From the NCBI GenBank assembly GCA_045805805.1, contig JBJMKO010000142.1, positions 1 through 38,397 of the forward strand: a stretch of 38,397 bases of DNA. Direction: 5' to 3'. This DNA is from VRUE01 sp045805805. GTDB taxonomy: Bacteria; Actinomycetota; Thermoleophilia; Solirubrobacterales; 70-9. Below are positions 17,078 to 24,625 of this stretch, one piece after another. The translations under genes and the position numbers were made by a program. The notes below the pieces were generated by a model. It saw nothing but the letters and a program-made list of their open reading frames with translations. It searched no databases and was not told the origin of the DNA. Position 1 is the stretch's first letter; the number at the start of each line of letters is the position of its first letter.

Positions 17078-18934
17078 CTATCGATCAGGAAGGTCCCTGT
17101 CTTCCGGCTCCGCGGCCGGGTCGGAGGCAACCGCGGCTGTGAGCCTTGTCGTCGTGCGGTAGTAACGGCTGTCGGTTTCCAGCGCACTTGCGGTGTCGAA
17201 CGCCTCCCGTCGACCGTCGAGGATCACCATCACGCGATCGCAGATGTCGAGCGTGGACATGCGATGGGCAACGACGAACAGGGTCAACTCGTGCTTGAGC
17301 GCACCCAGCGAGTCCTGGATCAGGCGCTCGGTATGCGGGTCGAGCGCGCTTGTCGGCTCGTCGAGCACGAGAACCTCGGGGTGGGCAGCAAGGGCTCGCG
17401 CGAGGCATATGCGCTGCTGCTGGCCACCGGAGACCGCATCGGCGCGAGGGCCGATGACGGTGTCGTAACCGGCCGACCAGCTCATGATGTCCTCATGGAT
17501 CCCGGCAAGGCGAGCCGCACGTTCGACCGCGTCATTCTCCAGCGAGCGAAAGAAGCGGATGTTGTCGGCCACCGACGTGTGAAGCAGGCGCGGTTCCTGG
17601 GGCAGATATGCAACCGCTCTGTGCCAGTCCTCGCGGTTGAACCACTCGGCGGGTACGCCGTTGACGAGAAAGCGCCCCGAGCCGGGGGGACGTAGGCCAA
17701 GCAGGATCTGGACCGCCGTCGACTTGCCGGCACCGGTCGGGCCGATGATGCCGATGGTTTCTCCGGCGAGGACCTCGAAGTCCATGTCGATGAGTACAGG
17801 TCGGGAAGCCTCGTATGCGAACGAGACTTTTTCGAAGGCCAGTGTGCGCACCTCCTTGAGCGGTTCGGTGCCCAGACGTGGAACGTTTTCGTCATAGCGT
17901 CGCTGGACTTCCTGGATACGCTCGAGAGACGGCAGCGACTGGCGCAGGGACTGGTAGGCGCCCTGGGCCTGCTGACCGTACCCGCTGGCTCGCACGAGCA
18001 GCAGGACGACGGCGCCGAGCGAAGCCACCTGCCCGACTCCCGAAGCGTAGAGGCCGGCGAGGACGAGCACGACGAGCAGATATATGACGCTCTGGTAGAC
18101 GCCTGACGCAAGGCGAGCGAGCAGCTGCGTGTGGAAGAACGGGGCTGAAACCGCGGCGATCAGCCTGTCGATCTGCTCGCGTTGGGCGGCGCCCACACCG
18201 AACACCTGAACCTCCTCGGCGAGGCGCACCGACTCGTTGACGCCGGCTGCATAGTCGACCCACGCCCGGGAAAGATCGTGGCCATGGCGGCTGCCTAGTT
18301 TGCTCAGCGGACGCAGTAGCGCAAACAGCGCAGTGGCGATCACGAGCACTGCCCCCGCCGCCAGTACGTTCAGGGCGAGCGCGGAGACCACCAGAACCAG
18401 GAAGGTCAGCACCGAGACAACCAGCTGGGTGACCTGGAGTAGGCCCGCGGTCGCCTGTCCGATCTGGTTGGTTGCGAACTCCTGCAGCTGCCCTTCACGG
18501 TCGCGCGACTGCACTCCCCAAGAGGAACGCGTGAATGAGGTAAACAACTCGCTGCGCAGCTGCGCCTGCATGTCGGTCGCGATGCGCGCCGGCACATAGG
18601 AAATCACCATCTGCAGAGCGAAGCGGAGGATGGCAAGACCGAGCGCCACGGCCAGCAGGGCACCGAGGCTCGCGTCCAGGTGCAGCGCTTCGATGCGCAC
18701 TTGCGACTTCCCGTCCACGAGGGAGGCCGCTGTCTGCGCAAGGATGGCAAGAATTCCCGACTCCGTAAGCCCGGACAGCACCGAGCCGGCCGCCAGCGCC
18801 GTGACCCAACCCCGCCTGCCGCTGAGCAGCGGCCTCAGCCGCGACCACATGGAGAGAGGCGACGGCGCCTCCCCGGGAGCCGATGCAGCGGAGGAACTCA
18901 ATCGAGCGCGCTCTCCTGTCCCGTTTTCTGGCAT
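17078..18934 (-). CDS. ABC exporter (fused membrane and ATPase domains), probable lipid-linked glycan flippase
   Basis: The 618-residue product is a half-transporter of the ABCB/MsbA type: six hydrophobic helices in the first ~320 residues, then an ATPase domain with Walker A GPTGAGKST (~residue 400), Q-loop YLPQEP, signature VSGGQQQR (~500), Walker B VLVLDEPTSALD (~525) and H-loop VVAHRMS. Homologues such as PglK flip lipid-linked oligosaccharides. No Wzx-type flippase is seen in the window, so this is the best candidate for translocating the repeat unit (inference). ATG 18934 was chosen because a TAGAAT box lies exactly 10 nt upstream (18945-18950), implying a leaderless message; the frame stays open to 19003. 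Confidence 0.9.
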   Translation of the reverse strand: MPENGTGERARLSSSAASAPGEAPSPLSMWSRLRPLLSGRRGWVTALAAGSVLSGLTESGILAILAQTAASLVDGKSQVRIEALHLDASLGALLAVALGLAILRFALQMVISYVPARIATDMQAQLRSELFTSFTRSSWGVQSRDREGQLQEFATNQIGQATAGLLQVTQLVVSVLTFLVLVVSALALNVLAAGAVLVIATALFALLRPLSKLGSRHGHDLSRAWVDYAAGVNESVRLAEEVQVFGVGAAQREQIDRLIAAVSAPFFHTQLLARLASGVYQSVIYLLVVLVLAGLYASGVGQVASLGAVVLLLVRASGYGQQAQGAYQSLRQSLPSLERIQEVQRRYDENVPRLGTEPLKEVRTLAFEKVSFAYEASRPVLIDMDFEVLAGETIGIIGPTGAGKSTAVQILLGLRPPGSGRFLVNGVPAEWFNREDWHRAVAYLPQEPRLLHTSVADNIRFFRSLENDAVERAARLAGIHEDIMSWSAGYDTVIGPRADAVSGGQQQRICLARALAAHPEVLVLDEPTSALDPHTERLIQDSLGALKHELTLFVVAHRMSTLDICDRVMVILDGRREAFDTASALETDSRYYRTTTRLTAAVASDPAAEPEDRDLPDR

Positions 18935-18944
18935 GCCCATGCGC

Positions 18945-18950
18945 ATTCTA
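18945..18950 (-). promoter_or_regulatory. -10-like box of the ABC exporter gene
   Basis: TAGAAT reads on the minus strand, 10 nt before ATG 18934, so a transcript starting 6-8 nt downstream would have almost no leader. No -35 TTGACA is visible. The same 10-nt box-to-start spacing is seen at 24593 and 19081. Confidence 0.45.
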
Positions 18951-19055
18951 CGCTGGGCACACACGCACGAGCCGACCGCGTCCCGGCGATAGCCCCTCCC
19001 CACGGCGCAGAAGCTCGCCGGGAGGGATTGGAGATGACCTGTTCGGCGCGGTTCC

Positions 19056-19111
19056 GAGACGCGGATATCTCGCCCCTCCGTATAATTCCGCAGTCCGTGA
19101 CCGAGTCCCGA
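19056..19111 (+). promoter_or_regulatory. Repeated promoter element, copy A
   Basis: This copy contains GAGACGCGGATATCTCGCCC, then TATAAT at 19081-19086 inside GTATAATTCCG, then GTGACCGAG starting at 19097. It aligns with 24571-24625 with a 3-base gap before the -10 box. The conserved block occupies the -35 region in place of a TTGACA, so an activator or alternative sigma factor site is likely. The TATAAT-to-GTG distance is 10 nt, as in copy B. Copy A drives the direction of the glycosyltransferase gene at 19120. Confidence 0.75.
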
Positions 19112-19132
19112 AACACGAAATGCTCCATATAG
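19097..19132 (+). CDS. Possible 11-codon leader ORF (VTESRNTKCSI)
   Basis: GTG 19097 lies 10 nt after TATAAT, exactly where the Wzz/kinase gene starts in copy B, and the first codons match (V-T-E). Here the frame ends at TAG 19130-19132, overlapping the glycosyltransferase ATG (19120) in another frame. It could couple translation into the downstream gene, or be a remnant of a duplicated promoter and start. Expression is not shown by the sequence alone. Confidence 0.35.
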   Translation: MTESRNTKCSI

Positions 19133-19926
19133 CTACGGTGCATTTCGAGTCGCCGCGCTGGATCCCGATACAGGCCAGGGAACTGCAGCGGCATATAGGC
19201 ATTCCCTTTCAGACGTGGACGTCGCTGGAGGGTATCGACCCCTCATACGGTCGATATTTCGACAACGTGATCGCCCAAGGCGGCCCTCACGCAGATAAGC
19301 TGAACCATCTCGCCCTGGAGATCGCCCACGCCGCCGACGACGACGACCTCCTCATGTTCCTCGACGGTGACGCGTTTCCAATCGCCAACCTCGTCCCACT
19401 GATGGACGCAGGCCTGCGAGACGCACCGCTCATGGCGGTAAAGAGGGGTGAGAACGGAAACGACACCCAGCCGCACCCGTGTTTCTGCGTCACCAGCGTC
19501 GGCGAGTGGAAGGCTCTGCGGGGGGACTGGACGAAGGGATACATTTGGAACGGCCTCGAGGGCAAACCGACCACCGATGTGGGAGCGAATCTCCTGCGGC
19601 GGCTCAACCTCACCAGTACACCCTGGACCCCGCTTCTTCGAACCAACAGCCACAATCCACACCCGGTGTTCTTTGGCATCTACGGCAACGCCGTCTACCA
19701 TCATGGAGCGGGCTTTCGCTGGCCCGTCGAGCGTATCGACTGGGTCGATGTCAGGCAGATCCCAACGGTGGACCTGCCGGTTCTGGGCCCGATCGTGCGG
19801 CGTATCGAGCGAATTCGACACCGAATTCTTTACCGCCGCCTGGCGCGGCAAAATCGCAGGCTGTCGGAGGAGATATTCCGCCTGATAGAGCAGGACGACC
19901 GCAGCTGGCTCGATAGGCTGGCGTAA
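19120..19926 (+). CDS. Putative GT-A glycosyltransferase with DGD motif (family not assigned)
   Basis: The 268-residue product from ATG 19120 begins MLHIATVHFESPRWI. It has a patch DKLNHLALEIAHAADDDDLL leading to LMFLDGDAFP (~residue 85), a typical GT-A DxD strand that binds metal and nucleotide sugar. VYHHGAGFRWP (~residue 200) supplies His residues often found on the acceptor side. The C-terminus is a basic amphipathic helix region (RRIERIRHRILYRRL) that may touch the membrane. The frame is open upstream to 18883, but that part overlaps the ABC gene's promoter region and is not protein-like. No ribosome-binding site precedes the ATG. Confidence 0.75.
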   Translation: MLHIATVHFESPRWIPIQARELQRHIGIPFQTWTSLEGIDPSYGRYFDNVIAQGGPHADKLNHLALEIAHAADDDDLLMFLDGDAFPIANLVPLMDAGLRDAPLMAVKRGENGNDTQPHPCFCVTSVGEWKALRGDWTKGYIWNGLEGKPTTDVGANLLRRLNLTSTPWTPLLRTNSHNPHPVFFGIYGNAVYHHGAGFRWPVERIDWVDVRQIPTVDLPVLGPIVRRIERIRHRILYRRLARQNRRLSEEIFRLIEQDDRSWLDRLA

Positions 19927-19970
19927 AGGGTGGCGGCGACATCTCGCCTCCGCTCATGTCGTGACCCTTT
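19925..19970. terminator. Bidirectional hairpin between convergent genes
   Basis: AAAGGGT (19925-19931) pairs with ACCCTTT (19964-19970), and CGACAT (19937-19942) with ATGTCG (19956-19961), separated by a small asymmetric bulge and a 13-nt loop. It covers both stop codons (TAA 19924-19926; minus-strand TGA 19954-19956). The terminal CCCTTT/AAAGGG gives a short U-run in either direction, fitting an intrinsic terminator. Confidence 0.6.
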
Positions 19971-20883
19971 CGGTCAGCCGTTCGAGCACCGTCCGGTCCA
20001 CCTCTTCATCGAACTTGCGCCCGAACAGCTTCCCGCTGCCCTCCATCGCTGGCAGATCGTCCGTCTTCAGCGTACGCGGATGACTTGAGGTCTCAGGCCA
20101 AATCGTGAAGCGAAGATCGTCATCGACGACCTCAACTCGATCAGCGAAGTCGGGGACCGCAAGGATGCTGTGGAAGAACACCTCTGACGGAATCAACGTG
20201 TGCTCGTGGTAGCGCCGGTAGTCGGGGCGCTCATCCATAAACCGCAGAACGTATTCGACCGCCGTCCGACTCAAGTTCAGCCAGTTCGAGCCGCCGTATG
20301 GACGGGCATAGGCAGGAAAGCTGCGACGTGGCTTGAATGCACTCCGAGCTCTCAGCAGCTGGTTGAGGACCTGGCCTTTCCAGTTGAGGATGCTGGTGTC
20401 CTCGCCTCGGGGGATGCAGGTCGCGCGACGTCCGAGGATTGTGTAGCTGTAGAAATCGGTGCGATCGCGTCCGCCCAGGCGCCAGCACGGCATTGGCAGC
20501 GGGGAGCTCTCGACATAGCTGCGAGATCCGGCCTGCTCGACGAAATTCGCGATTTCGCTCACGGGTCGCAGTGGAAAGTCCTGTCCGCTGATCAGCAGGA
20601 AGTAGCTGCAGCCGTCCTCGATGCCTCGCCTCAGACCCTCGACCGTCGCATCCACGATCCCGGAGCTTCCCCACCTGTGGGCGTAGCGGCGGAGCATGAC
20701 CACGTCGCTTACGCCGGCCTCCAAGAACGCGTGCTCGAACGGCTCGACCTGCGCCTGCCGGTCCAGGTGTAGGTAAACCCGAACCTGCGGGTGACGCAGC
20801 ACCGACAGCAGTCGCGCCAGTTGATCCGGCTTGTGGTGCGCGAAGACAACGATCGCCACCTTCCACTGGTTTTCAAGAGGCAT
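19954..20883 (-). CDS. GT14-like (Core-2/I-branching type) glycosyltransferase
   Basis: The 309-residue product matches the bacterial branch of the Core-2/I-branching beta-1,6-N-acetylglucosaminyltransferase family: AIVVFAHHKPDQLARLLSVL at the start, VYLHLDRQ, HRWGSSGIVDATVEGLRR, YFLLISGQDFPLRPVSEI (~residues 94-111), YGGSNWLNLSR, and HTLIPSEVFFHSIL (~232) containing the probable catalytic Glu. GT14 enzymes make beta-linked branches and are metal-independent despite a GT-A fold. It could add a side branch to the repeat unit (inference). ATG 20883 has no ribosome-binding site; a TATATC box lies 15 nt upstream. sqdB lies 66 bp upstream on the same strand. Confidence 0.87.
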   Translation of the reverse strand: MPLENQWKVAIVVFAHHKPDQLARLLSVLRHPQVRVYLHLDRQAQVEPFEHAFLEAGVSDVVMLRRYAHRWGSSGIVDATVEGLRRGIEDGCSYFLLISGQDFPLRPVSEIANFVEQAGSRSYVESSPLPMPCWRLGGRDRTDFYSYTILGRRATCIPRGEDTSILNWKGQVLNQLLRARSAFKPRRSFPAYARPYGGSNWLNLSRTAVEYVLRFMDERPDYRRYHEHTLIPSEVFFHSILAVPDFADRVEVVDDDLRFTIWPETSSHPRTLKTDDLPAMEGSGKLFGRKFDEEVDRTVLERLTERVTT

Positions 20884-20949
20884 GAAATGACACCACTGGA
20901 TATACGGGAGCGAAGCGCGGAAACCCGACTAGGAAAATGCGTATCGGCA

Positions 20950-22143
20950 CTACCTTGACGGCGACGCTACAGCCGGGCCGACCGTGTCATGCGTGCTTCG
21001 CCAGTTGACACGGGGCCGGATCAGGCGCTCGTCGATTCGGTCGCGGTGCTCGAGCGCGATGTTGAGCAGCGAATCGAGCAGCGACCCGGACAGCGCGTGG
21101 GGCTGCAGGCCCAAGTCCAGGAGCCGCGTGTGCGTGGCGTTGAAGTAGTGCTCTTCCAACTCGACGCGCGGGTTGGACACGTTCTCGATCCGGACGTCGA
21201 GGTCGAACGCCCCGCTGGCCTCGGCGACTTTGTCGGCCAAATCTGCGACCGAGAATTCCTCGGTGAACTGGTTGAAGACACGGTACTCACCGTCCTCGGC
21301 AGGGTTGAGAATCGCCAACTCGATGCACCTCACCGTGTCCCGAATGTCAAGGAAGCCGCGGGTCTGGCCACCCTTGCCGTAGACAGTGAGTGGGTGCCCG
21401 ATCGCAGCCTGGATGCAAAAGCGGTTCAGGACGGTGCCGAACACATCCTCGTAGTCAAAGCGGTTGACAAGCCGCGCATCGCGCTCTGTCTGGGGCGTGA
21501 CCGTACCGTAGACGATGCCCTGGTTGAGATCGGTCGCTCGCAACCCCCATATGCGCGAGCAAAATGCGATGTTGTGACTGTCGTGGACCTTGGTCAGGTG
21601 GTAGAAGGAGCCCGGCTGCTTCGGGAACGGCAACCGGTCGCGCCGCCCATTGTGTTCGATATCGATGAAACCCTCCTCGATATCGATGTTGGGCGTACCG
21701 TACTCTCCCATCGTCCCAAGCTTGACGAGGTGGCACTCGGGCACAACCTCGCGGATCGCGAACAGTAGGTTGAGGTTGCCGATCACGTTGTTGTGCTGGG
21801 TGAAGACCGCGTGCTCACGATCGATCATTGAGTAGGGGGCTGAACGCTGCTCGGCGTAGTGGACGATCGCCTCAGGACGGTGGCGGTCAACCGCGCTGGC
21901 GAGGAAGTCCCAGTCGAGAAGATCCCCGATCTCCACCGCCATATCGCGGCCCGATACCTCTCGCCATGCGGCCACGCGGTCCTCGAGCGACGCAATCGGC
22001 GTCAGGCTCGTCGCGCCGAGCTCTTCGTCCCACGTACGGCGTGCGAGGTTGTCGACGATGACCACATCGTGACCGGCGTCCGAAAGGTGCAAGGCCGTCG
22101 GCCAACCACAGTAACCATCGCCGCCGAGAACCATGATTTTCAT
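20950..22143 (-). CDS. sqdB: UDP-sulfoquinovose synthase
   Basis: The 397-residue SDR enzyme has the diagnostic N-terminus MKIMVLGGDGYCGWPTALHL (NAD-binding GxxGYCGW of SQD1/SqdB/Agl3) and the catalytic set seen in the family: Thr144 in KLGTMGEYG, then Tyr181 and Lys185 in FYHLTKVHD. GTPNIDIEEGFI and NQGIVYG are also typical. It joins sulfite to UDP-glucose to make UDP-sulfoquinovose, the donor for sulfolipid or sulfonated glycans. ATG 22143 is preceded by GGGGGAGAG ~9 nt upstream. No sulfolipid synthase gene (SqdX-like) was identified beside it; the neighbours are glycan enzymes, so the product may go to the exopolysaccharide (inference). Confidence 0.93.
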   Translation of the reverse strand: MKIMVLGGDGYCGWPTALHLSDAGHDVVIVDNLARRTWDEELGATSLTPIASLEDRVAAWREVSGRDMAVEIGDLLDWDFLASAVDRHRPEAIVHYAEQRSAPYSMIDREHAVFTQHNNVIGNLNLLFAIREVVPECHLVKLGTMGEYGTPNIDIEEGFIDIEHNGRRDRLPFPKQPGSFYHLTKVHDSHNIAFCSRIWGLRATDLNQGIVYGTVTPQTERDARLVNRFDYEDVFGTVLNRFCIQAAIGHPLTVYGKGGQTRGFLDIRDTVRCIELAILNPAEDGEYRVFNQFTEEFSVADLADKVAEASGAFDLDVRIENVSNPRVELEEHYFNATHTRLLDLGLQPHALSGSLLDSLLNIALEHRDRIDERLIRPRVNWRSTHDTVGPAVASPSR

Positions 22144-22253
22144 CGACGAAATCTCTCCCCCACCCATCGCTTTACGAGTACACAGGTAGCGGGCAAATTC
22201 TAGCTGACGACCCAGTGCTCGCGACACCCATAGATAGCCAAGGCGCCTGAGCA

Positions 22254-22259
22254 AGTATA
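22254..22259 (-). promoter_or_regulatory. Possible -10 box upstream of sqdB
   Basis: TATACT on the minus strand, within the 145-bp gap between the GT92-like gene and sqdB, would give a leader of about 100 nt. No good -35 is present at 17-18 bp. The rest of the gap shows no other recognisable feature apart from the sqdB ribosome-binding site. Confidence 0.3.
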
Positions 22260-22288
22260 CAGAATCCCCGGGAACAGCGACATGCTGC

Positions 22289-23224
22289 TCAGTCCCGGCC
22301 AGAATGGCTCGCCGCGGGGGGTTGCCGCTCGGCCCCCCGCGCGGCGAGCATCGCCCGCAGCCGCTCGCCGAACTGCAGGATCGCCTCGTCGCGCACCTCA
22401 TCGGGGGGGACTCCCATCCTGTCGGTGACGGTCCCAGAATCGGCCCGAGGCGTCACCGACTTGCGCCGGAACTCCTCCTCGGACTTGGCGTAGTAGTGGT
22501 TGATCCGGAGCAGATCGGCGGTAGCCGGCTCCCGGGTGGCCTGCGGAGCCGGGCGGCCGTCCTCGCCGACCGCGGTGCCGCGCAGGAGAAAGGTGTGGGC
22601 GCTATGCGCATTCAAGGTCATCCTCGGGAAGACGATGGACTTGACCAGCATGTTGGAGGGGTCGTCGTCGCGAGATCGCATCGTGTAATTCTCCGTGACG
22701 AGGCCCTCCGCCGGGCGTTGGTGGCCGTTGGTCCCGAAGAAGCGCCTGTTGACGGCGACCGCCGGATGCGTGTCGAAGCGCCGGAGAATCTCGGGCAGCG
22801 GAACGCCGGACGGGGAGAAGAGGAACTCGTCGATGTCGATCATCGCGATCCAGCGGACATCGCTTCGGTGGCGCTCGAGGCAGTCGTCGTAGGCGCTCAT
22901 CTGCCCAGGCTCGGGGGGCCAGTGGGTGACCTCGACGAGGCCGGACTCGATCTCGGGCGCCAGCTCCGAGCGCCAGCCGTCGCCGCTCAGGTTGTCGTAG
23001 AGGTAGAAGCGCTCGACCCCCTGTATGCGGTGGAAAGCGACCCACTCGGCGAGGTAGCGAGCCTCATCGCGGAAGATCGCGCACACGGCCAGGCCAACAG
23101 GGGGACGCGTCCCCAGGGGCCTCGGCAAGCGTGCGCGCAGGTAGCCGAGACGGCGGAGGACGTCCCTAACGACACGGAGACTCCCCGGAAAGGGGGCTAG
23201 GGCGATCTGTTTGGTTCGGTTCAC
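22289..23224 (-). CDS. GT92/DUF23-like glycosyltransferase
   Basis: The 311-residue product starts at GTG 23224, overlapping the upstream stop as GTGA. Family text is clear: AVCAIFRDEARYLAEWVAFH, GVERFYLYDNLSGDGW, then WIAMIDIDEFLFSP (~residue 125) with the DxD-like metal site, and a late INHYYAKSEEEFRRK. GT92 enzymes transfer hexoses, such as galactose, to glycan acceptors. It is the second gene of a two-gene transcript with the polytopic Wzy-like protein, which suggests it works on the same lipid-linked intermediate. The open frame extends far upstream, but that part is antisense-type filler in the wrong frame of its neighbour. Confidence 0.87.
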   Translation of the reverse strand: MNRTKQIALAPFPGSLRVVRDVLRRLGYLRARLPRPLGTRPPVGLAVCAIFRDEARYLAEWVAFHRIQGVERFYLYDNLSGDGWRSELAPEIESGLVEVTHWPPEPGQMSAYDDCLERHRSDVRWIAMIDIDEFLFSPSGVPLPEILRRFDTHPAVAVNRRFFGTNGHQRPAEGLVTENYTMRSRDDDPSNMLVKSIVFPRMTLNAHSAHTFLLRGTAVGEDGRPAPQATREPATADLLRINHYYAKSEEEFRRKSVTPRADSGTVTDRMGVPPDEVRDEAILQFGERLRAMLAARGAERQPPAASHSGRD

Positions 23225-24513
23225 GATGTGCTCAGCTCCGCATCGGAGTGGGGTATCGATGGGCGTTGGACGCGCCCCGCAACCCCGCCGGAGCGAGTGC
23301 TCTCGGCGGGTCTCCAAAGAGCCGCGAAGGTGCAGATGAGCACGGCGATGATCTGGGTCCTGTACCGGAATGCGGTCCCGGCGTTGCCCGCGCTCAGCGA
23401 GTAGGCGATCAGCAGAAAGAAGCCGAGATAGATCAGCGGGCCGGCTCGGGTCATGACTTCGCCGCGTCTGCGCCTGCCTTCCCTGACCAGGAAGAAGAAG
23501 GTGAAGTAAGCCGCGACGGTGCCAAAGAGGCCGATCCCCTGGCTTAGGCTCCCCAGCTGCCAGGGGAAGGGGCGCAGAAGGACATCGGGGATCCTTCGCG
23601 GCAGGTTGACCACGATCGCGCCGCGGGTCGAGAAGTCGACCTGTTCGAGCTTCAGGTTCGAGCTGTCGGTCGCGTTCGCTTCCTGGGATTGCTGCAGGTT
23701 TTTTTCGAGGCTTTCGTTGGTCGAGGCGCTGAGCACGGTGGGCGCGGCGACCGCGGCGAAAAGAACGACCATGGCGACGAGGGCGAGTGACCGGATCGCC
23801 GTGCGGTTCTCCGCCCTCAGCCCCGCGTGCATCACGGTGGCCGCGCTGGCGGCGATCAGGAACCAGCCGGCGTAGTGCCGCGTTGCGACGGCGATCAGAC
23901 AGCCAAAGACGATCGGAACTAGGGAGCGGATCTCTCCGCGCTTCCAGACCTTCGCGCCGCCCAGGGCGACGAGCCCGATCGCCAGCATCAGGTTCGCCTC
24001 CTTGTGAAGGAGGCTGGAGAAGAAGATGCTGGCCGGCTCGAAGGCAAGGAGCCACATCGCCAGCACCGACGCCCTCGGCCCGACAAGCTCGTAGACGGCA
24101 GCGGCCAGCAGCACCAGGCCGATGACGGCGATCCCGACCTGAGCCACGCGCAGCGCCAGTTCGGGTGAATCGAAGACGTAATGCTGGACGGCGAGGACGA
24201 AGACGTGCAGTTCGGTAAGCAGCAGGTTGACCCAATCGGTGGAGCCGAAGGACGTGCGCGCGACCTGCGCAGCGCGCACGAGAAAGGTGATCTCGTCGCC
24301 TCCGCGAAGCGTTTGCGCCACCGGGGTGAGCGAGATCAGGCTGGCGGCGAGCACGCGTATGCCAAAGGCGAAGGCGACCGGCGGGCCGATGGCGAATCCA
24401 GGCCGCGAGCCGGCCAGGCGGCTCACCAGAAAGGCGAGCGCGCCTCCCAGCAGGATGATCGTCATGAGCGATACCAGCGTGGAGTGAATGCTGTGATCGG
24501 TGAGTGGCAACAT
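23221..24513 (-). CDS. Polytopic membrane protein, Wzy polymerase- or GT-C-like
   Basis: The 430-residue product has about ten hydrophobic helices (VSLMTIILLGGALAFLVS at ~15-32 onward). An external loop region of polar sequence (TNESLEKNLQQSQEANATD) follows the seventh or so helix, and AGNAGTAFRYRTQIIAVLI lies near the C-terminus. That FRYRTQ placement is common in polymerase-like and GT-C-like proteins of glycan loci. It may polymerise repeat units on the outer membrane face, working with the Wzz/kinase encoded divergently 95 bp away (inference). ATG 24513 lies 11 nt after a TATCGT box (24525-24530) and directly after GCGCAGG. Confidence 0.75.
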   Translation of the reverse strand: MLPLTDHSIHSTLVSLMTIILLGGALAFLVSRLAGSRPGFAIGPPVAFAFGIRVLAASLISLTPVAQTLRGGDEITFLVRAAQVARTSFGSTDWVNLLLTELHVFVLAVQHYVFDSPELALRVAQVGIAVIGLVLLAAAVYELVGPRASVLAMWLLAFEPASIFFSSLLHKEANLMLAIGLVALGGAKVWKRGEIRSLVPIVFGCLIAVATRHYAGWFLIAASAATVMHAGLRAENRTAIRSLALVAMVVLFAAVAAPTVLSASTNESLEKNLQQSQEANATDSSNLKLEQVDFSTRGAIVVNLPRRIPDVLLRPFPWQLGSLSQGIGLFGTVAAYFTFFFLVREGRRRRGEVMTRAGPLIYLGFFLLIAYSLSAGNAGTAFRYRTQIIAVLICTFAALWRPAESTRSGGVAGRVQRPSIPHSDAELSTS

Positions 24514-24524
24514 CCTGCGCGAGG

Positions 24525-24530
24525 ACGATA
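24525..24530 (-). promoter_or_regulatory. -10-like box for the Wzy-like/GT92 operon
   Basis: TATCGT on the minus strand ends 11 nt before ATG 24513. With copy B of the repeated promoter reading the other way, the 95-bp gap would hold two divergent promoters. Confidence 0.35.
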
Positions 24531-24570
24531 GCCGGACTTGCCAGGAGTCGCGAGACCTGGGTCGCCCCCC

Positions 24571-24625
24571 GAGACGCGAATGTCTCGCCCCGTATAATTC
24601 CGTGGCCTGTGACCGAGCCGCGACA
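24571..24625 (+). promoter_or_regulatory. Repeated promoter element, copy B (Wzz/kinase promoter)
   Basis: GAGACGCGAATGTCTCGCCC is followed by GTATAATTCCG (TATAAT 24593-24598) and GTGACCGAG from 24609. It matches copy A at 19056-19111 over its whole length except for a 3-base gap and scattered changes. A related partial motif, GAGACCTGGGTCGCCCC, sits just upstream at 24552-24568. The TATAAT-to-GTG distance of 10 nt predicts a leaderless or near-leaderless transcript starting at the Wzz/kinase GTG. Confidence 0.8.

Noticed and set aside
19935..19970. Further copy of the repeated promoter element (gacatctcgcctccg)
   Set aside because: The similarity is short, TATAAT is absent, and the inverted repeat already explains the sequence.
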